Origin: Streptomyces katrae
Lineage (GTDB): Bacteria > Actinomycetota > Actinomycetes > Streptomycetales > Streptomycetaceae
Assembly: GCF_000717655.1 (NCBI RefSeq)
Contig: NZ_JNZY01000007.1
Coordinates: forward strand, 1 to 64,000
DNA: 64,000 nt
Reading direction: 5' to 3'
The notes beneath the pieces were generated by a model. It worked only from the letters and a program-made list of their open reading frames with translations, was not told where the DNA came from and searched no databases. Positions within the stretch are counted from its first letter, which is position 1. Every line of letters begins with the position of its first letter. The position numbers and the translations under genes are program-made. Positions 26,354-35,157 of the stretch are shown here, piece after piece.

Positions 26354-26650
26354 TCAGTGGTCGTCGTAGTGGCCGTCGTGCTCGGCGTGCCGGTGCCCGT
26401 CGTGCACGTAGTCCACGTGGTCGCCGTGCTGCACGGCCTCGTGCCCGCAGGCCGGTCCGTGGGCGTGGTCGTGCGCCTCGTGGGCGGTGTGCCCCGACGG
26501 CTCGCATTCGTCCCAGTGCCCGGAGTGCTCGCGGTGCAGATGGCCGTCGTGGGCGTAGTCGACGTGGTCGCCGTGGGACACCTCGGTGTGGCCGCAGTCG
26601 GGGCCGTGGGTGTGCTCGTGGGTCAGGTGTTCCTGGTGCATGGTCGTCAT
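26354..26650 (-). CDS. Small histidine-rich protein, internally duplicated
   Basis: A 98-residue protein with 27 His and 5 or fewer Cys. It consists of two similar halves, each reading HGP-x-CGH, then HGDHVDY, then HDGH and a terminal acidic stretch (about residues 11-50 and 60-98). Such proteins bind Zn, Ni or Co and act as metal stores or chaperones; I cannot tell which metal. A minus-strand -10-like TAGCCT at 26658-26663 lies seven bases before the ATG, which suggests a leaderless mRNA. An ATG three codons later is the alternative start. No Zur box is recognised in the promoter. Confidence 0.8.
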   Translation of the reverse strand: MTTMHQEHLTHEHTHGPDCGHTEVSHGDHVDYAHDGHLHREHSGHWDECEPSGHTAHEAHDHAHGPACGHEAVQHGDHVDYVHDGHRHAEHDGHYDDH

Positions 26651-26657
26651 GGCGCCG

Positions 26658-26663
26658 AGGCTA
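26658..26663 (-). promoter_or_regulatory. -10 box for the His-rich gene (leaderless candidate)
   Basis: TAGCCT on the minus strand, seven bases from the ATG at 26650, leaving no room for a ribosome site. No clear -35 hexamer is seen upstream. Confidence 0.45.
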
Positions 26664-26733
26664 ATGCGGGACACCCCTTATCGCCTGTTATGTTCCAAGT
26701 GGCGCGAACAAGCCGGATCATCGGACCAGCCGC

Positions 26734-27057
26734 TCAGAAGATGACCGCCACCGCGAAGACCGACAGCGCCACCGTGCACGCCACCGCCGCCAGCGCCGAC
26801 CGCGGTGCGAGCCCCGGCGGCCGGGCCGCCGCCAGCTGCCGCATCCGCCGGTGCGCGAGCCCCAGGAACGCCAGCCAGATCAGCACGATCACCGCCGCCC
26901 CGACAACCTCCACCGGCGAGCCCGAACCGCGCAGCGCCTGCCGCAGCGCCAGCACCGCCGTCACCGAGCACGCGAGCGTCGTACGCCGCCACGCGAGCCG
27001 GGTCCGCTCGGGCTGCAGGCCCGCGTCGCGCTCCGCCGCCGCACCGGAGGGCGTCAC
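26734..27057 (-). CDS. DUF202 membrane protein
   Basis: A 107-residue protein with a short soluble start (QPERTRLAWRRTTL, the DUF202 signature) and three hydrophobic segments (about residues 27-45, 51-68 and 87-106). Function of the family is unknown. The GTG start overlaps the TGA stop of the preceding DUF202 gene, so the two related proteins are made together and may pair in the membrane. Confidence 0.85.
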   Translation of the reverse strand: MTPSGAAAERDAGLQPERTRLAWRRTTLACSVTAVLALRQALRGSGSPVEVVGAAVIVLIWLAFLGLAHRRMRQLAAARPPGLAPRSALAAVACTVALSVFAVAVIF

Positions 27058-27452
27058 TGCCCGCTCGTCCAGCCCAACAGCACCACCAGCACCATCGACA
27101 CCGCGACCAGCCCCACCCCCAGGCTCAGCACCACCGGGAACCGGGACAGCGGCAGATCCTCGCCCCGCCGCATCGCGCGCTCGCACTTCACCCAGTGGTT
27201 CACCGCCCGCAGCGCACAGGCCGCACCCACCACGAGCAGGGCGAGGGACATCCCGACCCGCACCCCCCAGCGCAGGTCCGGCAGGAACTGGTCCACCGCG
27301 AAACCGCCGCCCACCAGGGCGAGCGCGGTCCGGATCCAGGCCAGGAAGGTCCGCTCGTTGGCCAGCGAGAACCGGTAGTCGGGAGTCTCGCCCTCGTCCC
27401 TCACCCGCTGCGGCGCGAACCAGAGGCGCACGTCCTTGACGAAGTCGATCAC
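27054..27452 (-). CDS. YidH-type DUF202 membrane protein
   Basis: A 132-residue inner-membrane protein with DYRFSLANERTFLAWIRTAL, the conserved DUF202 N-terminal element, then three hydrophobic segments (about 40-58, 65-83 and 105-127). It is the first of two overlapping DUF202 genes and lies nine bases downstream of the NUDIX gene, so the three may form one transcript. No biochemical role is established for YidH. Confidence 0.88.
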   Translation of the reverse strand: MIDFVKDVRLWFAPQRVRDEGETPDYRFSLANERTFLAWIRTALALVGGGFAVDQFLPDLRWGVRVGMSLALLVVGAACALRAVNHWVKCERAMRRGEDLPLSRFPVVLSLGVGLVAVSMVLVVLLGWTSGQ

Positions 27453-27461
27453 CTGATCAAT

Positions 27462-27992
27462 CTACTGGCCGGACTCCCGGTGCGCGCGCAGTCGCCGGTA
27501 GGCCTCCAGCCCGTCCGGCACCCACTCCCACGCGCCGTCCGTGACCCGTTGCGCCAGCTCCTCCTCGGAGAGCCAGGCGTGCCAGGCGACCTCCGACTCC
27601 TGCGGCCGCACCGGCAGATCGCAGCGCACCTCGTGCACGTACGACCACCAGGCCCCGCCCGGCCCCTCGTACAGGAACTTGAACAGCGGCACCGGCTGCG
27701 CCAGCCCCTGCACGCCCAGCTCCTCCTCGGCCTCCCGCAGGGCCGCCTGCGCGTAGCTCTCCCCGGCGCCCAGCACCCCGCCCACGAACATGTCGCAGGC
27801 CGAGGGGAACACCAGCTTCGAGGCCGTCCGCCGGTGCACGAAGACCCGCCCCTGCGCATCCCTGACCTGTACGAAAACACACCGGTGGAGCAGCCCGCCC
27901 GCGTACACCTCGCCCCGCGGCGCCTGCCCCGTCACCCGGTCGTCACGGTCCACCACGTCCAGTACTTCGTCAGCAGCACTCACACGGCTCAT
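27462..27992 (-). CDS. NUDIX hydrolase
   Basis: A 176-residue cytoplasmic NUDIX enzyme. The NUDIX box GX5EX7REUXEEXGU runs from Gly72 to Val94, with Arg86-Glu87 and Glu90-Glu91 as metal ligands. The N-terminal part (VVDRDDRVTGQAPRGEVY, LLHRCVFVQV) resembles the isopentenyl-diphosphate-isomerase-like and YfcD-like branch. Substrate not assignable. The ATG at 27992 has no clear ribosome site; a GTG three codons later is equally possible. Divergent from the flavin dehydrogenase gene with 76 bases between them. Confidence 0.87.
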   Translation of the reverse strand: MSRVSAADEVLDVVDRDDRVTGQAPRGEVYAGGLLHRCVFVQVRDAQGRVFVHRRTASKLVFPSACDMFVGGVLGAGESYAQAALREAEEELGVQGLAQPVPLFKFLYEGPGGAWWSYVHEVRCDLPVRPQESEVAWHAWLSEEELAQRVTDGAWEWVPDGLEAYRRLRAHRESGQ

Positions 27993-28068
27993 CCAACCAC
28001 CGCTGTTGACTGGTTACCGCTCCGTAGCCAAGGATCTGCCCCACCACCGACCGGAGGACGGGTTCGCC

Positions 28069-29724
28069 ATGACGTACGACGCAGACGTGATCGTGATCGG
28101 GGCGGGGCTCGCGGGCCTGGCGGCCACCGCCGAGCTCGTCGACGCGGGCCGCAAGGTCATCCTCCTCGACCAGGAGCCCGAGCAGTCGATCGGCGGTCAG
28201 GCGCACTGGTCCTTCGGCGGGCTGTTCTTCGTCGACTCGCCCGAACAGCGGCGGCTGCGGATCAAGGACAGCCGCGAGCTCGCCCTCCAGGACTGGCAGG
28301 GCACCGCCGGCTTCGACCGCGACGAGGACGCCTGGCCCCGCCGCTGGGCCGAGGCGTACGTCGACTTCGCGGCCGGCGAGAAGCGGCCCTGGCTGCACGC
28401 CCAGGGCGTCCGCTTCTTCCCGGTGGTCGGCTGGGCCGAACGCGGCGGCTACGACGCGAACGGCCACGGCAACTCCGTCCCCCGCTTCCACATCACCTGG
28501 GGCACCGGGCCCGGCCTGGTCGAACCCTTCGAGCGGCGGGTCCGCGCCGGGGTGGCCCGCGGCCTGGTCCAGCTCCGGTTCCGCCACCGGGTCACCGGGC
28601 TCGCCCGGACGGCCGGCGTCCTCGACACCGTCACGGGCGAGATCCTGGAGCCCTCCGACGCCGTACGGGGCACCGCGAGCGGTCGCGAGAGCACCGGGGC
28701 GTTCTCCCTCCGGGCCCAGGCGGTGATCGTGACCAGCGGTGGGATCGGCGGCAACCACGACCTCGTACGCGAGCAGTGGCCGGCCCGGCTCGGCACCCCG
28801 CCGCAGCGGATGCTCTCCGGGGTCCCCGCGCACGTGGACGGCCTGATGCTGGGCATCGCCGAGGAGGCCGGCGCCAGCCACATCAACAAGGACCGGATGT
28901 GGCACTACACCGAGGGCATCGAGAACTGGAACCCGATCTGGGCGCGGCACGGCATCCGCATCCTGCCCGGCCCGTCCTCGCTCTGGCTGGACGCCACAGG
29001 CAAGCGGCTGCCCGTACCGCTCTTCCCCGGCTTCGACACCCTCGGCACCCTCGACCACATCATGAAGACCGGCCACGACCACACGTGGTTCGTCCTCAAC
29101 GAGCGCATCATCGGCAAGGAGTTCGCCCTCTCCGGCTCCGAGCAGAACCCCGACCTCACCGGCAGGTCGGTCCGCGACGTCATCAACCGCGCGCGGCTGG
29201 CCGTCCCCGGCCCGGTCCGGGCCTTCATGGACAACGGCGCGGACTTCGTCGTCGAACGCGACCTCGGCTCGCTGGTGCGCGGCATGAACGCGGTCACCAA
29301 GGAGGACCTGCTCGACGAGGCGACCGTCCGCCGGGAGATCGTGGCCCGGGACCGGGAGGTCGCCAACCCGTTCACCAAGGACCTCCAGGTGACGGCCATC
29401 CACGGCGCCCGCAAGTACCTCGGCGACAAACTGATCCGCACCGCCGCCCCGCACCGGATCCTCGACCCCGGTGCGGGCCCGCTGATCGCCGTACGGCTCT
29501 CCATCCTGACCCGCAAGTCCCTGGGCGGCCTGGAGACCGACCTGTCCTCCCGCGTCCTCACCGCAACCGGCGACCCGCTGCCGGGCTTGTACGCGGCCGG
29601 CGAGGCGGCCGGCTTCGGCGGCGGCGGGGTCCACGGCTACCGCGCCCTGGAGGGCACCTTCCTCGGCGGCTGCATCTTCTCGGGCCGCGCGGCGGGTCGC
29701 GCCGCAGCCGAGGCGGTGGACTGA
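28069..29724 (+). CDS. FAD-binding dehydrogenase (KstD/fumarate-reductase flavoprotein family)
   Basis: A 551-residue flavoprotein. The FAD motif GAGLAG is at 11-16, followed by the SIGGQAHWSFGG segment (about 40-51), and near the C-terminus GLYAAGEAAGFGGGG and HGYRALEGTFLGGC, which bind the rest of FAD. The fold is that of 3-ketosteroid delta-1-dehydrogenases and fumarate-reductase flavoproteins; the steroid-specific Tyr residues cannot be verified by eye. Start ATG follows CCGGAGGACGGG. No signal peptide or heme domain. It stands alone; the inverted repeat AACCA-N11-TGGTT at 27995-28015 in the shared promoter with the NUDIX gene may be an operator. Confidence 0.88.
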   Translation: MTYDADVIVIGAGLAGLAATAELVDAGRKVILLDQEPEQSIGGQAHWSFGGLFFVDSPEQRRLRIKDSRELALQDWQGTAGFDRDEDAWPRRWAEAYVDFAAGEKRPWLHAQGVRFFPVVGWAERGGYDANGHGNSVPRFHITWGTGPGLVEPFERRVRAGVARGLVQLRFRHRVTGLARTAGVLDTVTGEILEPSDAVRGTASGRESTGAFSLRAQAVIVTSGGIGGNHDLVREQWPARLGTPPQRMLSGVPAHVDGLMLGIAEEAGASHINKDRMWHYTEGIENWNPIWARHGIRILPGPSSLWLDATGKRLPVPLFPGFDTLGTLDHIMKTGHDHTWFVLNERIIGKEFALSGSEQNPDLTGRSVRDVINRARLAVPGPVRAFMDNGADFVVERDLGSLVRGMNAVTKEDLLDEATVRREIVARDREVANPFTKDLQVTAIHGARKYLGDKLIRTAAPHRILDPGAGPLIAVRLSILTRKSLGGLETDLSSRVLTATGDPLPGLYAAGEAAGFGGGGVHGYRALEGTFLGGCIFSGRAAGRAAAEAVD

Positions 29725-29919
29725 GGCGGACAGCGGCCCTCCCATCGGCCGGGGGCGGGCGGACGTGCGGGTGCCGGTGGCTTGCTCTAGCGTCGGAAGG
29801 GCGGGGGTGACCGTTGCGTGAGCCGATGGCCCCCCGGAGTGCCCGCTCCGCGCCGCCCCCGCCCGCGGTCCGGCGCACGCGCGGATCGCGTGACCGACCG
29901 AGAGAGCAGGTGCATCCGC

Positions 29920-30180
29920 ATGCGTCCGTCGGCACGTATCCCCAGCATCCTGGCCGGTCTGGTCCTCGCCGCCGGCGCCCCCGTCGCCGCCCCGGCCGCC
30001 CCCACCAGCGTCCAGGACTGCGAGCAGTACATCGTGAAGCACGGCAAGCAGGTCACGGACGCCGCCGGGCAGGCCTGTTACGAGGGCGCGATCGGCAACC
30101 AGACCAGCTGCGCCGCGAGCCTTCAGGAAGCAGGCCTCTCCGCGGACGTTGCGGACGGGGCCTGCCGCGCGGCCCGCTAG
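29920..30180 (+). CDS. Small secreted four-cysteine protein
   Basis: An 86-residue protein with a signal peptide at about 1-28 (MRPSARIPS, hydrophobic LAGLVLAAGAPVAAPAA). The mature part of about 58 residues has four Cys, in QDCEQY, QACYEGA, TSCAAS and GACRAAR, which probably make two disulfide bonds outside the cell. No known family recognised. AGAGAGCAGG precedes the ATG; 34 longer in-frame codons upstream are Arg/Pro-rich and unlikely. Function unknown. Confidence 0.75.
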   Translation: MRPSARIPSILAGLVLAAGAPVAAPAAPTSVQDCEQYIVKHGKQVTDAAGQACYEGAIGNQTSCAASLQEAGLSADVADGACRAAR

Positions 30181-30208
30181 GGCGTCTCGGCGCTACGGCG
30201 CTACGGCG

Positions 30209-30640
30209 TCAGGGCGTCTCCAGGCGTTCGACGACCCGGAAGCGTTCTGCGACGACCATCGTGTCGTCGGCCACCGTGAACTCCGGGTCGCCGAGCAGCT
30301 CGCGGATCTCCGGCCCGTGCCAGAACCGCTCGTGGGAAACGCGCCATTCGGCGACGGACGCGTATCCCTCGCCCTCGTCCAGGGCGTGCCGGAGGTCCAC
30401 CTCCGCGAGCGGCAGAACGCGTACGTCCGTCACCTCCAGGACGGCCACCGGACGTTCAGCGGAGTCCATGACCGCCATCCGCCCGCCCACCAGCGGCAGG
30501 GGGTCGCCCGTGACCTCGTACTCGGTCAGCAATCCGGTCGTCGTGGTCTTCGCGCCGCTCAGCACCGCTGCCACCAGGCTGTCGCGCAGCGGCCCCGGGA
30601 AGGCGAACAGGGCCGGCGGGAGATCGTCGTACGTGGTCAT
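30209..30640 (-). CDS. ASCH-domain protein
   Basis: A 143-residue protein matching the ASCH (PUA-like) fold: a start with FPGPLRDSLVAAVLSGAKTTTTG, here noted by GAKTTTTG, then RMAVMDSAERPVAVLEVTDV and SVAEWRVSHERFW. ASCH proteins bind RNA or nucleotides, and some hydrolyse N4-acetylcytidine. No activity can be assigned from the sequence. Convergent with the secreted four-Cys gene and divergent from the uncharacterised gene at 30834. Confidence 0.85.
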   Translation of the reverse strand: MTTYDDLPPALFAFPGPLRDSLVAAVLSGAKTTTTGLLTEYEVTGDPLPLVGGRMAVMDSAERPVAVLEVTDVRVLPLAEVDLRHALDEGEGYASVAEWRVSHERFWHGPEIRELLGDPEFTVADDTMVVAERFRVVERLETP

Positions 30641-30678
30641 GGGCCCACCCTAGGCAGGGCCCGCGGCGCTTGCGAGCA

Positions 30679-30696
30679 AGTTGTTGCACACCAACT
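30679..30696. promoter_or_regulatory. Inverted repeat AGTTG-N8-CAACT between divergent genes
   Basis: AGTTG (30679-30683) and CAACT (30692-30696) flank TTGCACAC in the promoter region between the ASCH gene (start 30640) and the gene at 30834. A further CAGTTG occurs at 30713. The pattern resembles MarR-type operators, but no regulator is adjacent. Confidence 0.4.
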
Positions 30697-30833
30697 AGCG
30701 TCATGTACATACCAGTTGAAACGCGCCACGCAGTGGACTGGACCTTGACGCGGAGCTGTGCCTACCGCTTTGCTGTGCGTGATCATTCAGCCAACCGTCC
30801 GCCCGCGCCCGTGTCCTGGAGGGAATCCCGCGG

Positions 30834-31781
30834 ATGTCCCCGCCTCCGCCGCCCCTCGGCCGCGCCCGCAAGCGGGACGCCCAGCTCTTCGACCCGGCCC
30901 TCTGCGACACCGAGCTGGTCGACGTGCGCACCCAGTTCACCCAGGGCCGCTGGGCCAGGGCCCGCTCCCTCCTCGTCGCCACCGGCGACGACTGGGACCG
31001 CCGCGGCCACCGCGTCGTCGTCCTCGCCGAGACCCCGGCGGCCACCGCCTGGGCCCGCGAATGGCTGCTCGCCGAACCCGACAGCGCCGACGCCGCCACC
31101 CTGCTCGCCTGCGCCGCCGTCTTCACCGCGCTGCGCCGCAAGGGCACGCCCGAGGACGCCGAACAGGCTTGCCGCCGGGCCGCCGCCCTGCTCCCCGCCG
31201 ACCCGACCCCCTGGCTGGGGCTGCTCATGCTCTCCCGGGCCTTCGGCACCGAGGAGGAGTTCAGCCGCCACTTCGACCAGGTCCGGGCCCGCCACCGCGA
31301 GCACCACCACGCCCACCACCTGATGGTCGCCAGGCTGGCCGAGCACACCCCCGGCGCCGGCCACGACCCGCTCCACGAGGTCTACGACTTCGCCGCCTGG
31401 GCCGCCGAGGAGTCCCCGGCCGACTCCCCGCTCGCCGTCCTGCCCGTCATCGCCCATGCCGAGCGCTACCGGGTGCTCGCCGCCGCCGAGGGCGGCACCC
31501 CCGACGGGGCCGCCGCCCACTGGTCGAACCGCCGCGCCCGCCAGGTGCTGCGCTCCGCCTTCGACTGGTGGCTCGAATGGGAACGAGAGGACCACCCCCG
31601 CAACCGGGTCGACCTCAACTTCCTGGCCCACGCCAAGCTCTGCGAGGGCCGCCCGGCCGAGGCCGCCGCCCTCTTCCACCGCATCGGCAGCCACGCCACG
31701 CCCGCCCCCTGGTCCTATCCGGACCTCGACCCGCACAAGGCCTTCCTCGCCGCCCGCAGCGCCGCACTCGGCACGGCCTGA
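30834..31781 (+). CDS. Uncharacterised helical-repeat protein
   Basis: A 315-residue soluble protein, mostly alpha-helical and rich in Ala, Arg, Trp and His. Stretches such as GRWARARSLLVATGDDWDRR, noted by its ends GRWARARS and DDWDRR, and EQACRRAAALLPADPTPWLGLL resemble TPR-like helix pairs; a His-rich HREHHHAHHL run lies near residue 152. I know similar Streptomyces proteins only as hypothetical. GGAGGGA stands ten bases before ATG. It precedes the APC permease on the same strand with 121 bases between, a spacer holding several GCTCGACCG repeats. Confidence 0.78.
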   Translation: MSPPPPPLGRARKRDAQLFDPALCDTELVDVRTQFTQGRWARARSLLVATGDDWDRRGHRVVVLAETPAATAWAREWLLAEPDSADAATLLACAAVFTALRRKGTPEDAEQACRRAAALLPADPTPWLGLLMLSRAFGTEEEFSRHFDQVRARHREHHHAHHLMVARLAEHTPGAGHDPLHEVYDFAAWAAEESPADSPLAVLPVIAHAERYRVLAAAEGGTPDGAAAHWSNRRARQVLRSAFDWWLEWEREDHPRNRVDLNFLAHAKLCEGRPAEAAALFHRIGSHATPAPWSYPDLDPHKAFLAARSAALGTA

Positions 31782-31902
31782 CGCGCACCCCGCTCGACCG
31801 CACCCCCGCTCGACCGATCGCTGCTCGACCGAACGCTGCTCCACGGCACCCCGCTCCTCAGCACTCCGCTCCGCTCGACCTTCCCCGAAAGGACACCCCG
31901 CC

Positions 31903-33447
31903 ATGGCGACGGGCAGATCCACCACGCTCAGCACCGCGCCCGAGATCCGCACCTACAAGGGCCAGGACCGCGCCCTGCGCGCCGACCGCCTCGGCACCGC
32001 CGGCCTGCTGCTCTCCGTACTGGCGGCCAGCGCACCCCTGATGGTGGTCGCCGGCGTGATGCCCACCACCTTCGGCGTCATGGGCATCGTCGGCCAGCCG
32101 CTGCTGTTCGTGATCCTCGGCATCGTCCTCGCGCTCTTCAGCATCGGCTACGCCGAGATGAGCCGGCACGTCCACAACGCCGGCGCCTTCTACGCGTACA
32201 TCGCCCGCGGCCTCGGCCCCACGGCGGGCGCCGGCGCCTCGTTCGTCGCCCTCGTCGCGTACAGCGCGATGCAGGTCGGCGTCTACGGCATCCTCGGCTT
32301 CGAGGTCTCCGGCCTCTTCGCCACCTACCTGAAGACCGACGTGGCCTGGTGGATACCTGCCCTCGTCGCCGTCGCCGTGACCGGCGCGCTCGGCTGGCTC
32401 AAGATCGACCTCAACGCCCGCGTCCTCGGCGTCCTCCTCCTCATCGAGTGCGCCCTCGTCGTCGTCTTCGACATCGCCGCCCTCGGCGACCCCGGCCCCG
32501 AAGGCCTCTCGCTGCACGCCTTCGACCCCCAGACCCTCGGCGGCGCCGGACTCGGCACGGCCCTGTGCTTCTGCATCGCCGCCTTCGTCGGCTTCGAGCA
32601 GTCCCCGGTCTACGCCGAGGAGACCAGCAAGCCCCACATCGTCGTCTCCCGCGTGATGTTCCTCGCCGTCGGCTTCGTCGCTCTCTTCTTCGCGTTCAGC
32701 GCCTGGGCCCTCACCGTCGCCACCGGCCCCTCCGAGGTCGTCAAGACCTCCGCCGAAGCCGGCCCCGGCCTGCTCTTCCAGCTCACCGAGGGCCGCCTCG
32801 GCAGCACCTTCACCGACGTCCTGCACGTCCTCTTCGTGACCGGCATGTTCGCCGCCATGCTCAGCTTCCACAACGTGGTCGCCCGCTACGCCTTCGCCAT
32901 GGGCCGCGAGGGCCTGCTCCCGGCCGCCTTCGGCCGGACCAGCGCGGGCACCGGCGCCCCCGCCACCGGCTCCCTCCTGCAGACCGTCATCGCCACCCTC
33001 GTCGTCCTCGCCTTCGCCTTCACCGACGACCAGCCCGCCGGCGACCCCACCGCGCCCGTTCTGCACCTGTTCACCTGGATGGGCAGCGTCGGCGCCCTGG
33101 GCGTGACCCTTCTCATGGCCGCCGCCTCCTTCGCCGTCATCGCCTTCTTCGTCCGCCGCGGCACCGCCGGCGCCCAGGTCTGGCGGCTCGTCGCGGCCGG
33201 CGCCGCCGGAGTCGCCCTGCTCGGCATCGCCGGGTACACGGTGAAGGACTTCGGCGTCCTGGTCGGTGCAGAGCAGGGCTCCGCGCTCAACTGGCTCCTG
33301 CCCGGGATCATCGGCGCCGCCGTCGTGGGAGGGCTGCTGTACGGGGTCGTCCTGCAGCGCAGCCGCCCCGAGGTGCACGCCCGCATCGGCCTCGGGAACG
33401 AGGCCTTCCGCCTCGACCAGGCCGCGGAGGCCGCTCCCCACGACTGA
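31903..33447 (+). CDS. APC-family amino acid permease
   Basis: A 514-residue inner-membrane transporter with about twelve hydrophobic segments. The first (residues about 33-55) contains SVLAASAPLMVVAGVMP, in place of the usual GSGIF motif; segment 6 has FCIAAFVGFEQSPVYAEE, the conserved substrate-binding helix of the APC superfamily. The C-terminal tail is acidic/His-terminated. Probably a proton-coupled uptake system for an amino acid or amine; the substrate is not readable. Ends at a strong terminator. Confidence 0.88.
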   Translation: MATGRSTTLSTAPEIRTYKGQDRALRADRLGTAGLLLSVLAASAPLMVVAGVMPTTFGVMGIVGQPLLFVILGIVLALFSIGYAEMSRHVHNAGAFYAYIARGLGPTAGAGASFVALVAYSAMQVGVYGILGFEVSGLFATYLKTDVAWWIPALVAVAVTGALGWLKIDLNARVLGVLLLIECALVVVFDIAALGDPGPEGLSLHAFDPQTLGGAGLGTALCFCIAAFVGFEQSPVYAEETSKPHIVVSRVMFLAVGFVALFFAFSAWALTVATGPSEVVKTSAEAGPGLLFQLTEGRLGSTFTDVLHVLFVTGMFAAMLSFHNVVARYAFAMGREGLLPAAFGRTSAGTGAPATGSLLQTVIATLVVLAFAFTDDQPAGDPTAPVLHLFTWMGSVGALGVTLLMAAASFAVIAFFVRRGTAGAQVWRLVAAGAAGVALLGIAGYTVKDFGVLVGAEQGSALNWLLPGIIGAAVVGGLLYGVVLQRSRPEVHARIGLGNEAFRLDQAAEAAPHD

Positions 33448-33476
33448 CCCCCACCGCCTCGCTTTCGAGCTCGTAC

Positions 33477-33516
33477 GAAGCCCCCGGCACCTGTTTCCAT
33501 GGTCGCCGGGGGCTTC
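33477..33516 (+). terminator. Terminator after the APC permease
   Basis: Perfect 12-base stem, GAAGCCCCCGGC (33477-33488) with GCCGGGGGCTTC (33505-33516), and a 16-base loop. Confidence 0.9.
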
Positions 33517-33664
33517 TGTGCGAGGAGGGCGGGTTTTGGCCAGGGCGCGGGCTCATGGTCTCCTGTGTCGACAAAACCATCCGACGGCGCACAGGTGACA
33601 CCACCCAGCTCCCCTGCGCGGCGGCCCGGACCTGCCTGTCCCACCCACGAAGGCGAAGTCCTAC

Positions 33665-35101
33665 ATGAGTGACCGCACCTTGACCGAGGCCCCGGCCCCG
33701 GCGTCCTCCCGCCACGTCGACGCCGGTGACGAGGGCTACAGCAAGGACCTCAAGTCCCGCCACATCAACATGATCGCGATCGGCGGGGCGATAGGCACCG
33801 GCCTGTTCCTCGGCGCCGGCGGCCGGCTCGCCAACGCGGGCCCCTCCCTCGCGATCGCCTACGCGGTGTGCGGCATCTTCGCCTTCTTCGTCGTCCGGGC
33901 CCTGGGCGAGCTCGTGCTCTACCGGCCCTCCTCCGGCGCTTTCGTCTCGTACGCGCGCGAGTTCATGGGGGAGAAGGGCGCCTACACGGCCGGCTGGCTG
34001 TACTTCCTGAACTGGTCCACGACCACCGTGGCCGACATCACGGCCGCCGCGACCTACGCGCACTTCTGGTCCATGTTCACGAGCGTCCCGCAGTGGGTCC
34101 TCGCCCTGATCGCCCTCGCCGTGGTCCTCACCGCGAACCTGATCTCGGTGAAGTACTTCGGCGAGATGGAGTTCTGGTTCTCCCTCGTCAAGGTCGCCGC
34201 CCTGGCGATCTTCCTGGTCGTCGCGATCTACCTCGTCGCCACCAGCCACGACATCGGCGGCCACACCCCGGGCCTGTCCACCATCACCGACAACGGCGGC
34301 ATTTTCCCGTCCGGGGTCCTGCCGATGCTCCTGGTGGTCCAGGGCGTCGTCTTCGCGTACGCCTCCGTCGAACTGTGCGGCGTCGCCGCGGGCGAGACCG
34401 AGAACCCCGAGAAGATCATGCCGAAGGCGATCAACTCGATCATGTGGCGCGTCGGCCTCTTCTACGTCGGCTCCGTCGTCCTGCTCGCGATGCTGCTGCC
34501 GTACACCGCGTACTCCGGCGACCAGAGCCCCTTCGTCACCGTCTTCGACAAGCTCGGCATCCCCGGCACCGCCGGCATCATGAACCTGGTCGTGCTGACC
34601 GCGGCGCTCTCCAGCCTGAACTCCGGCCTCTACTCCACCGGCCGCATCCTGCGCTCGATGGCCATGTCCGGCTCCGCGCCGAAGTTCACCGGCCTCATGA
34701 ACAAGGGCAAGGTCCCCTACGGCGGTGTCCTGTTCACCGCCGCCTTCGGCCTCGCCGGCGTCGGCCTGAACGCCTGGATGCCGAAGGACGCCTTCGAGCT
34801 CGTCCTGAACTTCGCCTCGCTGGGCATCCTCGGCACCTGGGGGATGGTCATGATCTGCTCGCTGTTCTTCTGGCGCCGCGCGCAGGAGGGCAGCCTCCAG
34901 CGCCCGTCCTACCGCCTGCCCTGGGCCCCGTACACGCAGATCGTCACGCTGGTGTTCCTGCTCACCGTGCTGGTCCTGATGTGGTGCGACGGCGGCGTCG
35001 GCCGCACCACGGTCCTGTGCGTCCCCGCCATCGGAGCCGCGCTCGTCGGCGGCTGGTTCCTGGTCCGCCGCCGCGTGGCGGAGATCGCCGCGAACCGCTG
35101 A
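33665..35101 (+). CDS. ansP: L-asparagine permease-like amino acid transporter
   Basis: A 478-residue permease of the APC superfamily (AAT branch). It begins with SRHINMIAIGGAIGTGLFLG (the GAIGTGLF substrate motif at about residues 41-48) and continues with ALGELVLYRPSSGAFVSYAREF and ITDNGGIFPSGVLP; these elements and the tail VLMWCDG match the AnsP asparagine permeases of enterobacteria closely from memory. Twelve membrane segments fit. Stands alone between two terminators. Specificity for asparagine is inferred from family resemblance. Confidence 0.85.
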   Translation: MSDRTLTEAPAPASSRHVDAGDEGYSKDLKSRHINMIAIGGAIGTGLFLGAGGRLANAGPSLAIAYAVCGIFAFFVVRALGELVLYRPSSGAFVSYAREFMGEKGAYTAGWLYFLNWSTTTVADITAAATYAHFWSMFTSVPQWVLALIALAVVLTANLISVKYFGEMEFWFSLVKVAALAIFLVVAIYLVATSHDIGGHTPGLSTITDNGGIFPSGVLPMLLVVQGVVFAYASVELCGVAAGETENPEKIMPKAINSIMWRVGLFYVGSVVLLAMLLPYTAYSGDQSPFVTVFDKLGIPGTAGIMNLVVLTAALSSLNSGLYSTGRILRSMAMSGSAPKFTGLMNKGKVPYGGVLFTAAFGLAGVGLNAWMPKDAFELVLNFASLGILGTWGMVMICSLFFWRRAQEGSLQRPSYRLPWAPYTQIVTLVFLLTVLVLMWCDGGVGRTTVLCVPAIGAALVGGWFLVRRRVAEIAANR

Positions 35102-35120
35102 CGGCCACGTCGTGAACGCA

Positions 35121-35149
35121 GAAGGACCCCGCCCGAGGCGGGGTCCTTC
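35121..35149. terminator. Bidirectional terminator between ansP and the PhnA-like gene
   Basis: GAAGGACCCCGCC-CGA-GGCGGGGTCCTTC: a perfect 13-base stem with a three-base loop, between two convergent genes, so it can serve both. Confidence 0.9.
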
Positions 35150-35157
35150 TCGTCGTT

